Source: Actinomycetes bacterium
Lineage (GTDB): Bacteria; Actinomycetota; Acidimicrobiia; Acidimicrobiales; Ilumatobacteraceae
DNA length: 36,708 nt
Assembly (NCBI GenBank): GCA_014190055.1
Contig: BJFV01000002.1
Location: forward strand, 1 to 36,708
Direction of reading: 5' to 3'
Position 1 is the stretch's first letter. Each line of letters opens with the position of its first letter. The notes beneath the pieces were generated by a model. The model had not been told where the DNA came from. It saw nothing but the letters and a program-made list of their open reading frames with translations, and made no database searches. The position numbers and the translations under genes were made by a program. Of the stretch, positions 24,295 to 32,358 are shown piece by piece.

Positions 24295-24331
24295 AAGCGG
24301 TTCATGTTTAGAACCTACTTATATGATCGCG

Positions 24332-27300
24332 CTACGATATCGGATTTAGCGCGACAAACACTGCGACACCGTCTAAATCGGCGTTCGGCGACTGTTTATC
24401 AGTCAATATTGTGACCTCTAAATCAACAGCCAGAGTCTCTGCCTTGATGGTCTCATGATGTGCGGAAACTTGCGCACAGAGTTTTTCGGGCAGGCCAAGG
24501 CGAAGTTGAATGCGATCAGAAACATCAAGAGCTGCGTCACGACGCTGTTGCTGCACCAAACGAATCACATCGCGAGCAACACCTTCGGCTTCGAGTTCAG
24601 GTGTCAACTCGATATCAAGAACGACCACACCTGATGAACTTCCTAAAGCAGCACTTGCACCCGAAGCCTTGGGTACAAGTTTCAGTTGATATTCACCTGG
24701 GTGCAAATCAACTGAACCCGCGGTCACAATGTCGCCTTTGCGCACCCACTCGCCTTTCTTGACGGCCTTGATCACAGTTTGAGTGCTTGCCCCGAGTCGT
24801 GGACCAACGACACTTGGTACGACTTGCAACTCAAACTCGGCGACCGACGAGACATCATCTGAAAAACTAAGCGAACGAACATTCACTTCATCTTTAATGA
24901 TGTCTTCAAATGCGACAAGCGCACCAGAATTCTCGGTGGCAATCACCAAACTTGCGAGTGGCTGACGCACACGTCGACCATGAATCTTGCGCAACGACAG
25001 CGTCGTCGAGCAGACATCACGAACCCGATCCATCGACGAGACAAGACCCTCATCATGACGCAAGCCCTCGACTGTTGGCCACGACTGAAGATGTACGCTG
25101 CGCTCGCCTGTGAGTCCTCGAAAAATCTGCTCGGTCACAAGCGGCAAGACTGGTGCTGCAATGCGCGTCAAATAATGAAGAACAGTGTGCAATGTGTTGA
25201 TTGCCGCAACATCACCCTTCCAGAATCGATCTCGGCTGCGGCGGATGTACCAATTTGTTAACACGTCTAGAAATGTTCGAATCTCTGCGCATGCCGCAAA
25301 CAAGTCGTAGGCATCAAAGCTCTTGGTCGTAGCTTCGACCAACCCATGAAGTTTAGAAATTATGTAACGATCTAAGACGTTCTCACTTGAAGCATCGACC
25401 GAGCCAGAAACCGATTCGGCATTTGCATATAGCGACAAGAAATACCAACTATTCCAGAGCGGAAGAATCACTTGACGTACTGTGTCGCGCATACCTTCGT
25501 CGGTGACTGCGAAGTCCGAACCACGCAAAATTGACGACGAAAGCAAATACCAACGCATCGCATCTGCGCCATGGCTGTCAAACACCTTCATTGGGTCTGG
25601 ATAATTTCGCAGACTCTTCGACATTTTTGCGCCGTCTTCTCCGAGAACTATGCCATGGCTTACGCAATTCGAAAACGCGGGGCGATCAAATAGCGCCGTT
25701 GCTAAAACATGCAAGGTATAAAACCAACCGCGAGTTTGGCCGATGTATTCGACAATGAAATCGCCCGGATAGTGATTTTCAAACCACTTTTGATTTTCGA
25801 ATGGATAGTGCACCTGAGCAAAAGGCATCGAGCCGCTCTCGAACCAGCAGTCCAAAACTTCGGGCACCCGACGCATCATCGACTTGCCAGTTGGGTCATC
25901 TGGGTTCGCACGAACCAAGTTATCGATTGTCGGGCGATGCAATTCTTGAATGTCAACACCAAAATCGCGGCGAAGCTCTTCGAGACTTCCGTAAACATCG
26001 ATACGTGGATAATTCGGATCGTCACTTCGCCATACAGGTATCGGCGAACCCCAAAATCGATTGCGACTAATGGTCCAGTCACGTGCATTCTCAAGCCACT
26101 TGCCAAAACTTCCGTGTTGAAGGTGATCGGGAACCCATTGAACTTGTTCGTTCAACTCGACCATGCGATCACGAATTGCCGTGACCTTGACAAACCACGA
26201 ACCGACCGCTTTGTAGATCAGCGGCTTACCAGTGCGCCAACAATGCGGATAAGCGTGATCGTAAGTCTCATGGCGAACAACGACGCCGCGTTCTTTCAGC
26301 ACTCGAATAATCGCAGGGTTGGCATCAAAAACAAGTTGACCTTCGAAATCGGCAACTTCACTGGTGAAGCGTCCGCGTGAATCGACTGGTACGACTAGTT
26401 CAATACCTGCTTCTTGACAAACACGCTGGTCATCTTCGCCAAAGCCTGGAGCCAAGTGCACAACACCCGTGCCATCTTCGGTTGTAACGAAATCTCCGGC
26501 GATCACTCGAAATGCATTTACATGTTCAGCAAAATAATTGAACAACGGTTTATATGTGCGACCAACTAATTGAGAGCCCTTTATGGTTTCAAGAATTTTC
26601 GGCTCAGGGAATTCGCGCTCGTATGCCGACAATCTTTCGGCAGCGATTATAAATTTTCGCCCCGCATGTTCGATGACTACATATTCAACGTCAGGCGCAA
26701 CAGCCAAGGCCAAATTCGATGGAAGTGTCCATGGAGTGGTTGTCCATGCCAACAAGAGTTCGCCTGATGAAAGTTCAAAGCCGACAGTTAGTGCCGGGTC
26801 TTGAACTTGTTTGTAGGCGTCGTCCATTCGAGTTTCAGTATTCGAAAGCGGAGTTTCGAGCGCCCACGAATACGGCAAGACACGAAAGCCTTCATAAATC
26901 AAACCCTTATCCCAAAGCGTCTTGAATGCCCACATGACGCTCTCCATGTAAGGAGTGTCAAGAGTTTTGTAATCGTTTTCAAAATCAACCCATCGAGCCT
27001 GGCGAGTTACATATCGCTCCCAGTCGCTGGTGTATTGCAAAACTGAAGTTCGGCAATATTCGTTGAACTTGTCGATGCCAAAATCGGTAATCGCTTGACG
27101 TCCAGAGATACCTAGTTGGCGCTCGGCTTCGGCTTCAGCAGGCAGACCGTGACAGTCCCAGCCGAAGCGACGCTCGACTCGTTGACCCCGCATCGTGCGA
27201 TAGCGCGGTACAGCATCTTTGACAAAACCAGTAAGCAAGTGACCGTAGTGCGGTAAACCGTTGGCAAACGGTGGACCATCGTAGAAGACAAACTCATTTT

Positions 27301-27427
27301 CGCCGTCTTTTCCGGCGTCGCGCATTTCTATTGAAGCGGCGAAAGTCTCGTCGGTCTTCCAATATTCGAGAACTTGGCTCTCAAGTGACGGAAAGTTCGG
27401 CTGTGGTTCTACCTGCGGGTAAGACAC
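24332..27427 (-). CDS. ileS: Isoleucyl-tRNA synthetase, long (eukaryote-like) type
   Basis: The 1031-aa class I synthetase has the HIGH-type motif [13 protein letters not shown] (HYGH at residues 60-63), [13 protein letters not shown], an editing domain with [16 protein letters not shown], and the KMSKS loop ([10 protein letters not shown], about residue 602). Sequence and length match the long form typical of actinobacteria (M. tuberculosis IleS is similar), a type associated with natural mupirocin tolerance in some organisms; tolerance is not shown here. A GTG start at 27427 lies 7 nt after the yggT stop. In Streptomyces-like clusters divIVA lies close upstream; here it does not. Confidence 0.97.
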   Translation of the reverse strand: MSYPQVEPQPNFPSLESQVLEYWKTDETFAASIEMRDAGKDGENEFVFYDGPPFANGLPHYGHLLTGFVKDAVPRYRTMRGQRVERRFGWDCHGLPAEAEAERQLGISGRQAITDFGIDKFNEYCRTSVLQYTSDWERYVTRQARWVDFENDYKTLDTPYMESVMWAFKTLWDKGLIYEGFRVLPYSWALETPLSNTETRMDDAYKQVQDPALTVGFELSSGELLLAWTTTPWTLPSNLALAVAPDVEYVVIEHAGRKFIIAAERLSAYEREFPEPKILETIKGSQLVGRTYKPLFNYFAEHVNAFRVIAGDFVTTEDGTGVVHLAPGFGEDDQRVCQEAGIELVVPVDSRGRFTSEVADFEGQLVFDANPAIIRVLKERGVVVRHETYDHAYPHCWRTGKPLIYKAVGSWFVKVTAIRDRMVELNEQVQWVPDHLQHGSFGKWLENARDWTISRNRFWGSPIPVWRSDDPNYPRIDVYGSLEELRRDFGVDIQELHRPTIDNLVRANPDDPTGKSMMRRVPEVLDCWFESGSMPFAQVHYPFENQKWFENHYPGDFIVEYIGQTRGWFYTLHVLATALFDRPAFSNCVSHGIVLGEDGAKMSKSLRNYPDPMKVFDSHGADAMRWYLLSSSILRGSDFAVTDEGMRDTVRQVILPLWNSWYFLSLYANAESVSGSVDASSENVLDRYIISKLHGLVEATTKSFDAYDLFAACAEIRTFLDVLTNWYIRRSRDRFWKGDVAAINTLHTVLHYLTRIAAPVLPLVTEQIFRGLTGERSVHLQSWPTVEGLRHDEGLVSSMDRVRDVCSTTLSLRKIHGRRVRQPLASLVIATENSGALVAFEDIIKDEVNVRSLSFSDDVSSVAEFELQVVPSVVGPRLGASTQTVIKAVKKGEWVRKGDIVTAGSVDLHPGEYQLKLVPKASGASAALGSSSGVVVLDIELTPELEAEGVARDVIRLVQQQRRDAALDVSDRIQLRLGLPEKLCAQVSAHHETIKAETLAVDLEVTILTDKQSPNADLDGVAVFVALNPIS

Positions 27428-27434
27428 AAATTAT

Positions 27435-27692
27435 TTAACAACCCAGAATTCTCTTCACGACAAACTGCAGGAAGAGCAACACCACTAGAGGCGAGAGATC
27501 TAATGCCCCAGTTCGCGGCAAAACTCTGCGGACCCAATCGAGAACTGGTTCAGTAAAGCGACCAACGAAGTATGAAATCTGCGCGACTACTCCACCACTC
27601 GTTGATGGAAACCATGACAACACCACACGAATAATCACCATGAAATAAAAAACATCAACTGCAAAGCACAGAAACTCTTGGATTGTAGACAT
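27435..27692 (-). CDS. yggT: YggT family membrane protein
   Basis: The 86-aa protein has two membrane segments separated by a short loop with the family signature VLSWFPSTSGGVVAQISYFV and EPVLDWVRRVLP. YggT proteins are found near sepF and ftsZ across actinobacteria and cyanobacteria and are thought to act in division or chromosome partitioning. The frame runs up to a TTG at 27737 inside sepF, but ATG 27692 starts directly at the first helix region (MSTIQEFLCFAVDVF) and leaves a 19-nt gap after sepF, so it is preferred. Confidence 0.9.
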   Translation of the reverse strand: MSTIQEFLCFAVDVFYFMVIIRVVLSWFPSTSGGVVAQISYFVGRFTEPVLDWVRRVLPRTGALDLSPLVVLLFLQFVVKRILGC

Positions 27693-27711
27693 TAGATCGA
27701 CGAGTTCTGCG

Positions 27712-28242
27712 CTAACCGCGCGTGATGCGTGCGCCAAATGGCTTCATCATAAACACACCATTGCTCATTTTCTCCATGGTGCCGCTATTGGCGTAGCAAA
27801 CGCCGCTTGCGAAATCAATAATTCTGCGCATCGTCTTTGGGTCTGTTGACTGCACGTTGATAATTACTGGGTTGCCCTCTTTGAACCGATCGGCAATTTC
27901 TTTTGCGTCTTCGTAACTTGTCGGACGAATCGTGACGGGATCACTCGCCGGCATAACTGGACGCGCAACCGCTTCAGTGCGACGACCAGCAACTGGTCGA
28001 ACAGTTACTCCTGAATCATGCTGAGCCTGTTGTGCTCGCATACCAGTGGACCGAGGATCACCAATCGCACGATCGTCGTAATCGTCGTAGCCAGGTTCGG
28101 TTTCATCAAATCGCTCTACGCGCGCACGACCTCGACTCGGCATGCGTCGATCGCGCTCAACTGCAACTGATTCGTCATAATCGTCGTACGCCTCATCTGG
28201 CCCTAAACCTAAGTAATCCATTGCTCGGCGAAACATTGACAT
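27712..28242 (-). CDS. sepF: Cell division protein SepF
   Basis: The 176-aa protein has an N-terminal amphipathic helix suited to membrane binding (MSMFRRAMDYLGLG), an acidic, tyrosine-rich and then Arg-rich linker (residues 18-95), and the C-terminal SepF domain (about residues 100-174) with YEDAKEIADRFKEGNPVIIN and RIIDFASGVCYA. SepF polymerises and anchors FtsZ to the membrane; in actinobacteria, which lack FtsA, it is the main tether. ATG 28242; an in-frame ATG two codons later is also possible. Confidence 0.95.
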   Translation of the reverse strand: MSMFRRAMDYLGLGPDEAYDDYDESVAVERDRRMPSRGRARVERFDETEPGYDDYDDRAIGDPRSTGMRAQQAQHDSGVTVRPVAGRRTEAVARPVMPASDPVTIRPTSYEDAKEIADRFKEGNPVIINVQSTDPKTMRRIIDFASGVCYANSGTMEKMSNGVFMMKPFGARITRG

Positions 28243-28288
28243 ACGGCAAGGATAGTTCAGATTTTGGCGTTAAATACGGACTATATCT

Positions 28289-28308
28289 ATCGGCGATCCG
28301 TCGCCGAT
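28289..28308. repeat. Perfect hairpin directly after the yggS stop
   Basis: ATCGGCGA-TCCG-TCGCCGAT is an 8-bp perfect stem with a 4-base loop, touching the yggS stop codon and 46 nt upstream of sepF. The 9-mer CTATCGGCG occurs at 28287 and again at 28309, inside the last codons of yggS. The stem is GC-rich but is not followed by a T-run in the sense of transcription, so it looks more like an mRNA-processing or attenuation element than an intrinsic terminator. Confidence 0.55.
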
Positions 28309-28980
28309 CTATCGGCGCGGCCCGAACAAGGCCGAGCCGACTCTGATCATTGTCGACCCTTCGGCGATTGCAATCTCAAGATCACCAGTCATACCCATGC
28401 TGCATTGCTTGAGCCCCAAGTCATCAACGAGCTTTCGCACCAAACGAAAAGAGCGTTGCGTTGATTGAGCCTCGTTACTTGTTGGTCCAACGGTCATCAA
28501 ACCTAAGACCTCTAACCCCTTGGCATTGGCAGTTTCGACGAGATCGCTCACCTCATGCGGTTTACACCCACCCTTGTCGGGCTCGTCAGTGGCGTTGACC
28601 TGCAACATTATTTGTGGTCGGTCACCCGCACCTGGCTTGACGCAGCGCTTGGCAATCTCATTAATCAGCTCTACTCGATCGACGCTTTGCCAAACATCGA
28701 CTAGCTCGGCCATCAACTTAATTTTGTTACTTTGTAAACGTCCAATGAAATGCACCGGCAAGCGTTTTGCAATTGGCAGTTCGCTTGATTTAGCAATCAG
28801 TTCTTGTGCGTAATTTTCGCCGACACCGTCACACCCAGCATCAAACGCAGCGACCATCGCCCCAACATCAAATGTCTTTGTAACTGCAATCAGTTTGACG
28901 TCTTTACCACCAGCCGCGTTTATGCGCTGGCGAATTTCTGTCGCGCGCGAAGCAACTTGCGACGCATCAATTGAAGTCAT
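28309..28980 (-). CDS. YggS/PLPBP family pyridoxal-phosphate homeostasis protein
   Basis: The 223-aa protein folds as a PLP-binding TIM barrel. The PLP lysine is Lys35 in LIAVTKTF; GVGENYAQEL, HFIGRLQSNK, GLMTVGP, SMGMTGDLEIAI and a final GSALFGPR are all family hallmarks. It buffers PLP and affects amino-acid metabolism. ATG 28980 is preferred over TTG 28998, which would start inside the 21-nt gap after ftsZ. In actinobacteria this gene regularly sits between ftsZ and sepF, usually with a YfiH/PgeF gene, which is missing here. Confidence 0.94.
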   Translation of the reverse strand: MTSIDASQVASRATEIRQRINAAGGKDVKLIAVTKTFDVGAMVAAFDAGCDGVGENYAQELIAKSSELPIAKRLPVHFIGRLQSNKIKLMAELVDVWQSVDRVELINEIAKRCVKPGAGDRPQIMLQVNATDEPDKGGCKPHEVSDLVETANAKGLEVLGLMTVGPTSNEAQSTQRSFRLVRKLVDDLGLKQCSMGMTGDLEIAIAEGSTMIRVGSALFGPRR

Positions 28981-29001
28981 GTCGTTACCGACATGCAATT
29001 T

Positions 29002-30120
29002 TTATTTTAGAAACGATGGAAGATCGTCGTCGTCATCTGCGCCACTCAATGGATCAGACGCGCCGCCGAACAAATCTTTCAATCGTCCGCCTTTGGCATC
29101 TGGGCGAACTGTGCCAGATGTGGCCGTATTGCGACCATCACCGCGAGTGGCGGTGCGTTGCACTGCGCTATCCCATCGTTCGAAACCAGCAGCCACGACA
29201 GTGACCCGTACTTCGTCATTTACGTCGTCATCAATTACTAAGCCGTGAATGATGTTGGCATCTTGATGCGCAACGCCACGCACGATCTCCATGGCGTTAG
29301 TAACTTCAAACAAACCAACATCTGAAGGACCAGTGATGTTGACCACAATGCCACGTGCACCTTCAAGCGAAGCTTCAAGCAACGGCGAATTGATCGCAGC
29401 ATTTGCCGCCAACACCGCACGATTGTCGCCACTTGCGGCACCCGTGCCCATCAGTGCAGTACCCGCATTTGAAAGCACGGTCTTGACATCGGCGAAGTCG
29501 GTGTTGATCAAACCTGGTGTCGTGATCAAACCTGTAATACCGGCGACACCCTGAACCAAAACCTCGTCAGCTTTTTTGAAAGCATCAAGCATCGTTGTCT
29601 TGTCGGTCGAAATCGTCAACAATCGCTCGTTTGGAATGACGACAAGTGTGTCAACTTTTTCTTTGAGCGCTGCAATACCCGCATCTGCCTGAACAGAACG
29701 ACGTCGACCTTCAAATGCAAACGGTCTCGTGACGATTGCAACTGTCAACGCACCTTCGGCTTTTGCAATTTCTGCAATAACCGGCGCCGCGCCAGTGCCA
29801 GTGCCACCACCTTCACCAGCGGTAATGAAAACCATGTCGGCACCTGCGACAACTTCTTGAATTTCGTCGCGGTGTTGCTCGGCTGCTTCACGACCAACTT
29901 CTGGGTCAGCACCTGCGCCAAGTCCACGAGTTAACTCTCGACCAATATCAATTTTGACGCTCGCATCACTCAACAACAGTGCTTGCGCATCGGTATTGAT
30001 CGCTACAAACTCGACGCCACGCATGCCTGACTCCATCATGCGATTAATTGCGTTCACGCCGCCACCACCAACACCGATGACTTTGATTACTGCCAAATAA
30101 TTTTGTGGTTGACCGACCAT
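29002..30120 (-). CDS. ftsZ: Cell division GTPase FtsZ
   Basis: The 372-aa tubulin homologue is complete. It has the nucleotide-binding [15 protein letters not shown], the tubulin signature GEGGGTGTG (residues 102-110), the T7-loop segment [15 protein letters not shown], and the C-terminal peptide DDDLPSFLK, preceded by a short linker of roughly 45 residues. FtsZ forms the division ring; the C-terminal peptide binds SepF, encoded two genes downstream. ATG 30120 starts [16 protein letters not shown]. It is separated from murB-ftsQ by 123 nt, the largest gap in the cluster. Confidence 0.97.
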   Translation of the reverse strand: MVGQPQNYLAVIKVIGVGGGGVNAINRMMESGMRGVEFVAINTDAQALLLSDASVKIDIGRELTRGLGAGADPEVGREAAEQHRDEIQEVVAGADMVFITAGEGGGTGTGAAPVIAEIAKAEGALTVAIVTRPFAFEGRRRSVQADAGIAALKEKVDTLVVIPNERLLTISTDKTTMLDAFKKADEVLVQGVAGITGLITTPGLINTDFADVKTVLSNAGTALMGTGAASGDNRAVLAANAAINSPLLEASLEGARGIVVNITGPSDVGLFEVTNAMEIVRGVAHQDANIIHGLVIDDDVNDEVRVTVVAAGFERWDSAVQRTATRGDGRNTATSGTVRPDAKGGRLKDLFGGASDPLSGADDDDDLPSFLK

Positions 30121-30243
30121 TTAGGATTAACCCCCGCTACTCGCACTTGTTGTGCTCACTGTTTGTGAGTGCAGTTATTCTGCCACATCAGCCAACAAGC
30201 ACCAAACATCAGCGAAACGTTCAGGAAGGTTGAGAGAAAGTCT
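30121..30243 (-). promoter_or_regulatory. ftsZ leader region with two small stem-loops
   Basis: This 123-nt gap upstream of ftsZ holds two adjacent short hairpins: GCAC-TTGTT-GTGC (30143-30155) and CTCAC-TGTTT-GTGAG (30155-30169), sharing one base. Near the start codon the mRNA strand has GGGGG about 8 nt upstream of the ATG, an unusual ribosome site. A promoter is expected here because ftsZ often has its own, but I could not identify convincing -35/-10 boxes. Confidence 0.35.
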
Positions 30244-32358
30244 CTACTTCGACTTTACAGTTGGTGTTCGCGGATCTGTCAGGTCAATCGAGAGAATCTG
30301 CTTTGCATCTTGTCTGCGCAATAAGACAAGCAACGAAATCAACTTGTTCTGCAAGTCGACTGGTGGGCCGAAATTTATCAAGGTGCCGGTACGCAGTGTC
30401 ATGATCAACTGATTTGGTCCGCCCACACCAACATTCAAAACTCGTTCACTCAACTCATCTGGCAAGCCAGCGGCGAGCTGTGCAGCCGCTTTGTAAACAG
30501 TGCCAGCACTCGCCCCAGGTGCAAGGTTCGGGCCCACGCCTGTGATCTGCAGATATTGAGTGGGCTGGCCTGTCTCAACAGCCAAAACACGCCCTTGCGA
30601 ATCGACAACTCGCGAACGATTGTCGACACCTATATAAAAGGCCACGGGCTTGCGCTCGACGATTTCGATCACCAATCGTGACGGAAAAAACGATCTGATT
30701 CGCACCGACTCAACCCACGGATCACCCTCAAGTCTTCGCTCAGCCGCACGCGTATCGACCGTCAAGATCGACTTTCCGTCCAGCGACTTTTCAACCGCGA
30801 TCAACAAGTCGGCACTGACATATCGGGCGCCTTCGATCTCGATTTTGCGAACACCAATAATTGGCGACGCGAGCACAATCAAAACAAGTGCAACAACACC
30901 GATAACAGAGCCAGCAGCAGTCAACAGTTTTCGACGATTAGACGCAAGCTTATTTACTACATTTTTGCGTCGATCTTCGATGCGCGAATCACGAATGATG
31001 TTGCTCGGGTCTGATGTCGGTGCGATGTTTACCGAACTAGTCATTTCATCGATCGGATGATCAGAGTCGACAGGCAGTCGAAGATCTTCGTCAACAATGA
31101 CTATGCGACCATTGTTGGTCTTCAGAGTTAGCGACGTATTGGTCGTCGACGATTTATCGCGCGTTTGATCACGTGAAGTTTGCTCAGATTTGTCTGGATC
31201 GTCTGGCAGCACGACTCGCAAATTTGCACTTGGTGTTGCGTCGCCATCAAATGCATCTTTGAGTTCTGCCAACACCTCGTCAGAAAGTTGCTCTGAAAAC
31301 GATGGCACCGGAATCGACAAATCAGTGTTGTTCGCCGAACCAAAAGCCGACTCGAGTTGTGTGTTGCGCGGAACTGCGCCTTGCTCAATTGCACCCGCTT
31401 CTTGCGAAATAGCCGCCGAAAAACCAACTAACCGAATTTCACTTCGAAGTTCAATGCCATGCGCCTCAGCAACACGCTGACGAACGAAGGTCATAAGTTC
31501 GACTACATCATCTGCATTGCCATCTTCATCGGCTTGTATGAAATTGGCGTGTTTTTCAGAAATCTCTGCCGTACCAATTCGATAACCGCGCAGCCCAAGG
31601 CCATCGATCAAAGCGCCTGCCGAAGAAGCACCCGATACAGGGTTGACGAAGACAGAACCTGCGTTTTGCCCGCCGGGTTGATTCTCGCGACGCCACTTGA
31701 CAATTTCGGCTAGTCGTGACTCGCCTTCAGCTTTGTCGCCACGCGCCAGACGCAATGTCGCCGAAAGAACAATGTGCTGATCATTTAAATCTGAGCCACG
31801 AAACCTCAACCCAAGGTTTGCTGCTGAAACATTGGCTTCAATGCCTCGCTCAATGTGAAACAGACGCACACTCAGCAAGGACGCGATCATGTCTGAACCG
31901 TGCCCACCAGCATTCATACGAACAGCGCCACCAATCGAACCAGGCACGCCGACCGCCCATTCGAAACCACGCAGACCTGCAGCAACACTTTGTCGAGCAA
32001 CAACTGGTAGCGAGGTCATGGCACCGACGACAACTATTGGATCTTGATCTGGACTCGGCATTGCTATCTGCTCTGCAAACGGCCCCAAAGCAATAGCTAA
32101 ACCGCGAAAGCCACTATTGCTGATCAACATGTTGCTTCCACGGCCGAGCATCAAGACCGGAATCTTCACTTTCGCTAGCGCGCGCGATGCGGCATGCAAA
32201 TCGTCAACACTCATTGCTCGCATAAACAATGACGCAGCCCCGCCAACTCGATAGGTCGTATACGGACCGATCGGCTCGTCTTTCGTTACGCGATCGCCAA
32301 GCAACGCTGCGAATCGGCTCAAATCTTTGTCGCTAGGTCGACCAAATTCTGTGATCAA
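30244..32358 (-). CDS. MurB-FtsQ fusion protein
   Basis: This single 704-aa frame joins two normally separate proteins. Residues 1-312 are a full UDP-N-acetylenolpyruvoylglucosamine reductase (MurB): FAD site TTYRVGGAA, LGRGSNML, GVPGSIGGAVRMNAGGHG, catalytic Ser235 in NAGSVFVNP, and ISEKHANFI. Residues 313-475 are an acidic, Ser/Thr-rich linker. Residues 476-503 are a positively flanked membrane helix, followed by a POTRA domain (about 503-572, GVRKIEIEGARYVSADLL) and the FtsQ beta domain to the end. The topology is consistent: MurB in the cytoplasm, FtsQ outside. TTG start 32358 overlaps the murG-murC stop (TTGA). Both parts have normal family lengths, arguing against an assembly artefact. 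An internal ATG at 31044 could also yield free FtsQ. Confidence 0.95.
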   Translation of the reverse strand: MITEFGRPSDKDLSRFAALLGDRVTKDEPIGPYTTYRVGGAASLFMRAMSVDDLHAASRALAKVKIPVLMLGRGSNMLISNSGFRGLAIALGPFAEQIAMPSPDQDPIVVVGAMTSLPVVARQSVAAGLRGFEWAVGVPGSIGGAVRMNAGGHGSDMIASLLSVRLFHIERGIEANVSAANLGLRFRGSDLNDQHIVLSATLRLARGDKAEGESRLAEIVKWRRENQPGGQNAGSVFVNPVSGASSAGALIDGLGLRGYRIGTAEISEKHANFIQADEDGNADDVVELMTFVRQRVAEAHGIELRSEIRLVGFSAAISQEAGAIEQGAVPRNTQLESAFGSANNTDLSIPVPSFSEQLSDEVLAELKDAFDGDATPSANLRVVLPDDPDKSEQTSRDQTRDKSSTTNTSLTLKTNNGRIVIVDEDLRLPVDSDHPIDEMTSSVNIAPTSDPSNIIRDSRIEDRRKNVVNKLASNRRKLLTAAGSVIGVVALVLIVLASPIIGVRKIEIEGARYVSADLLIAVEKSLDGKSILTVDTRAAERRLEGDPWVESVRIRSFFPSRLVIEIVERKPVAFYIGVDNRSRVVDSQGRVLAVETGQPTQYLQITGVGPNLAPGASAGTVYKAAAQLAAGLPDELSERVLNVGVGGPNQLIMTLRTGTLINFGPPVDLQNKLISLLVLLRRQDAKQILSIDLTDPRTPTVKSK

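Noticed and set aside
23565-24311. A 248-aa plus-strand frame rich in Phe and Ser opposite the DksA-like gene
   Set aside because: It is the mirror of the Lys-Leu-Glu repeat (AAG codons read as CTT/TTC); it has no ribosome site and resembles nothing, and the minus strand carries the recognisable DksA-like domain.
25709-26380. A 223-aa plus-strand frame opposite ileS
   Set aside because: It is a shadow of the ileS coding frame, with no motif or start signal.
28289-28308. Rho-independent terminator after yggS
   Set aside because: The stem is good, but the sequence following it on the minus strand (AGATATAGTCC) has no U-tract.
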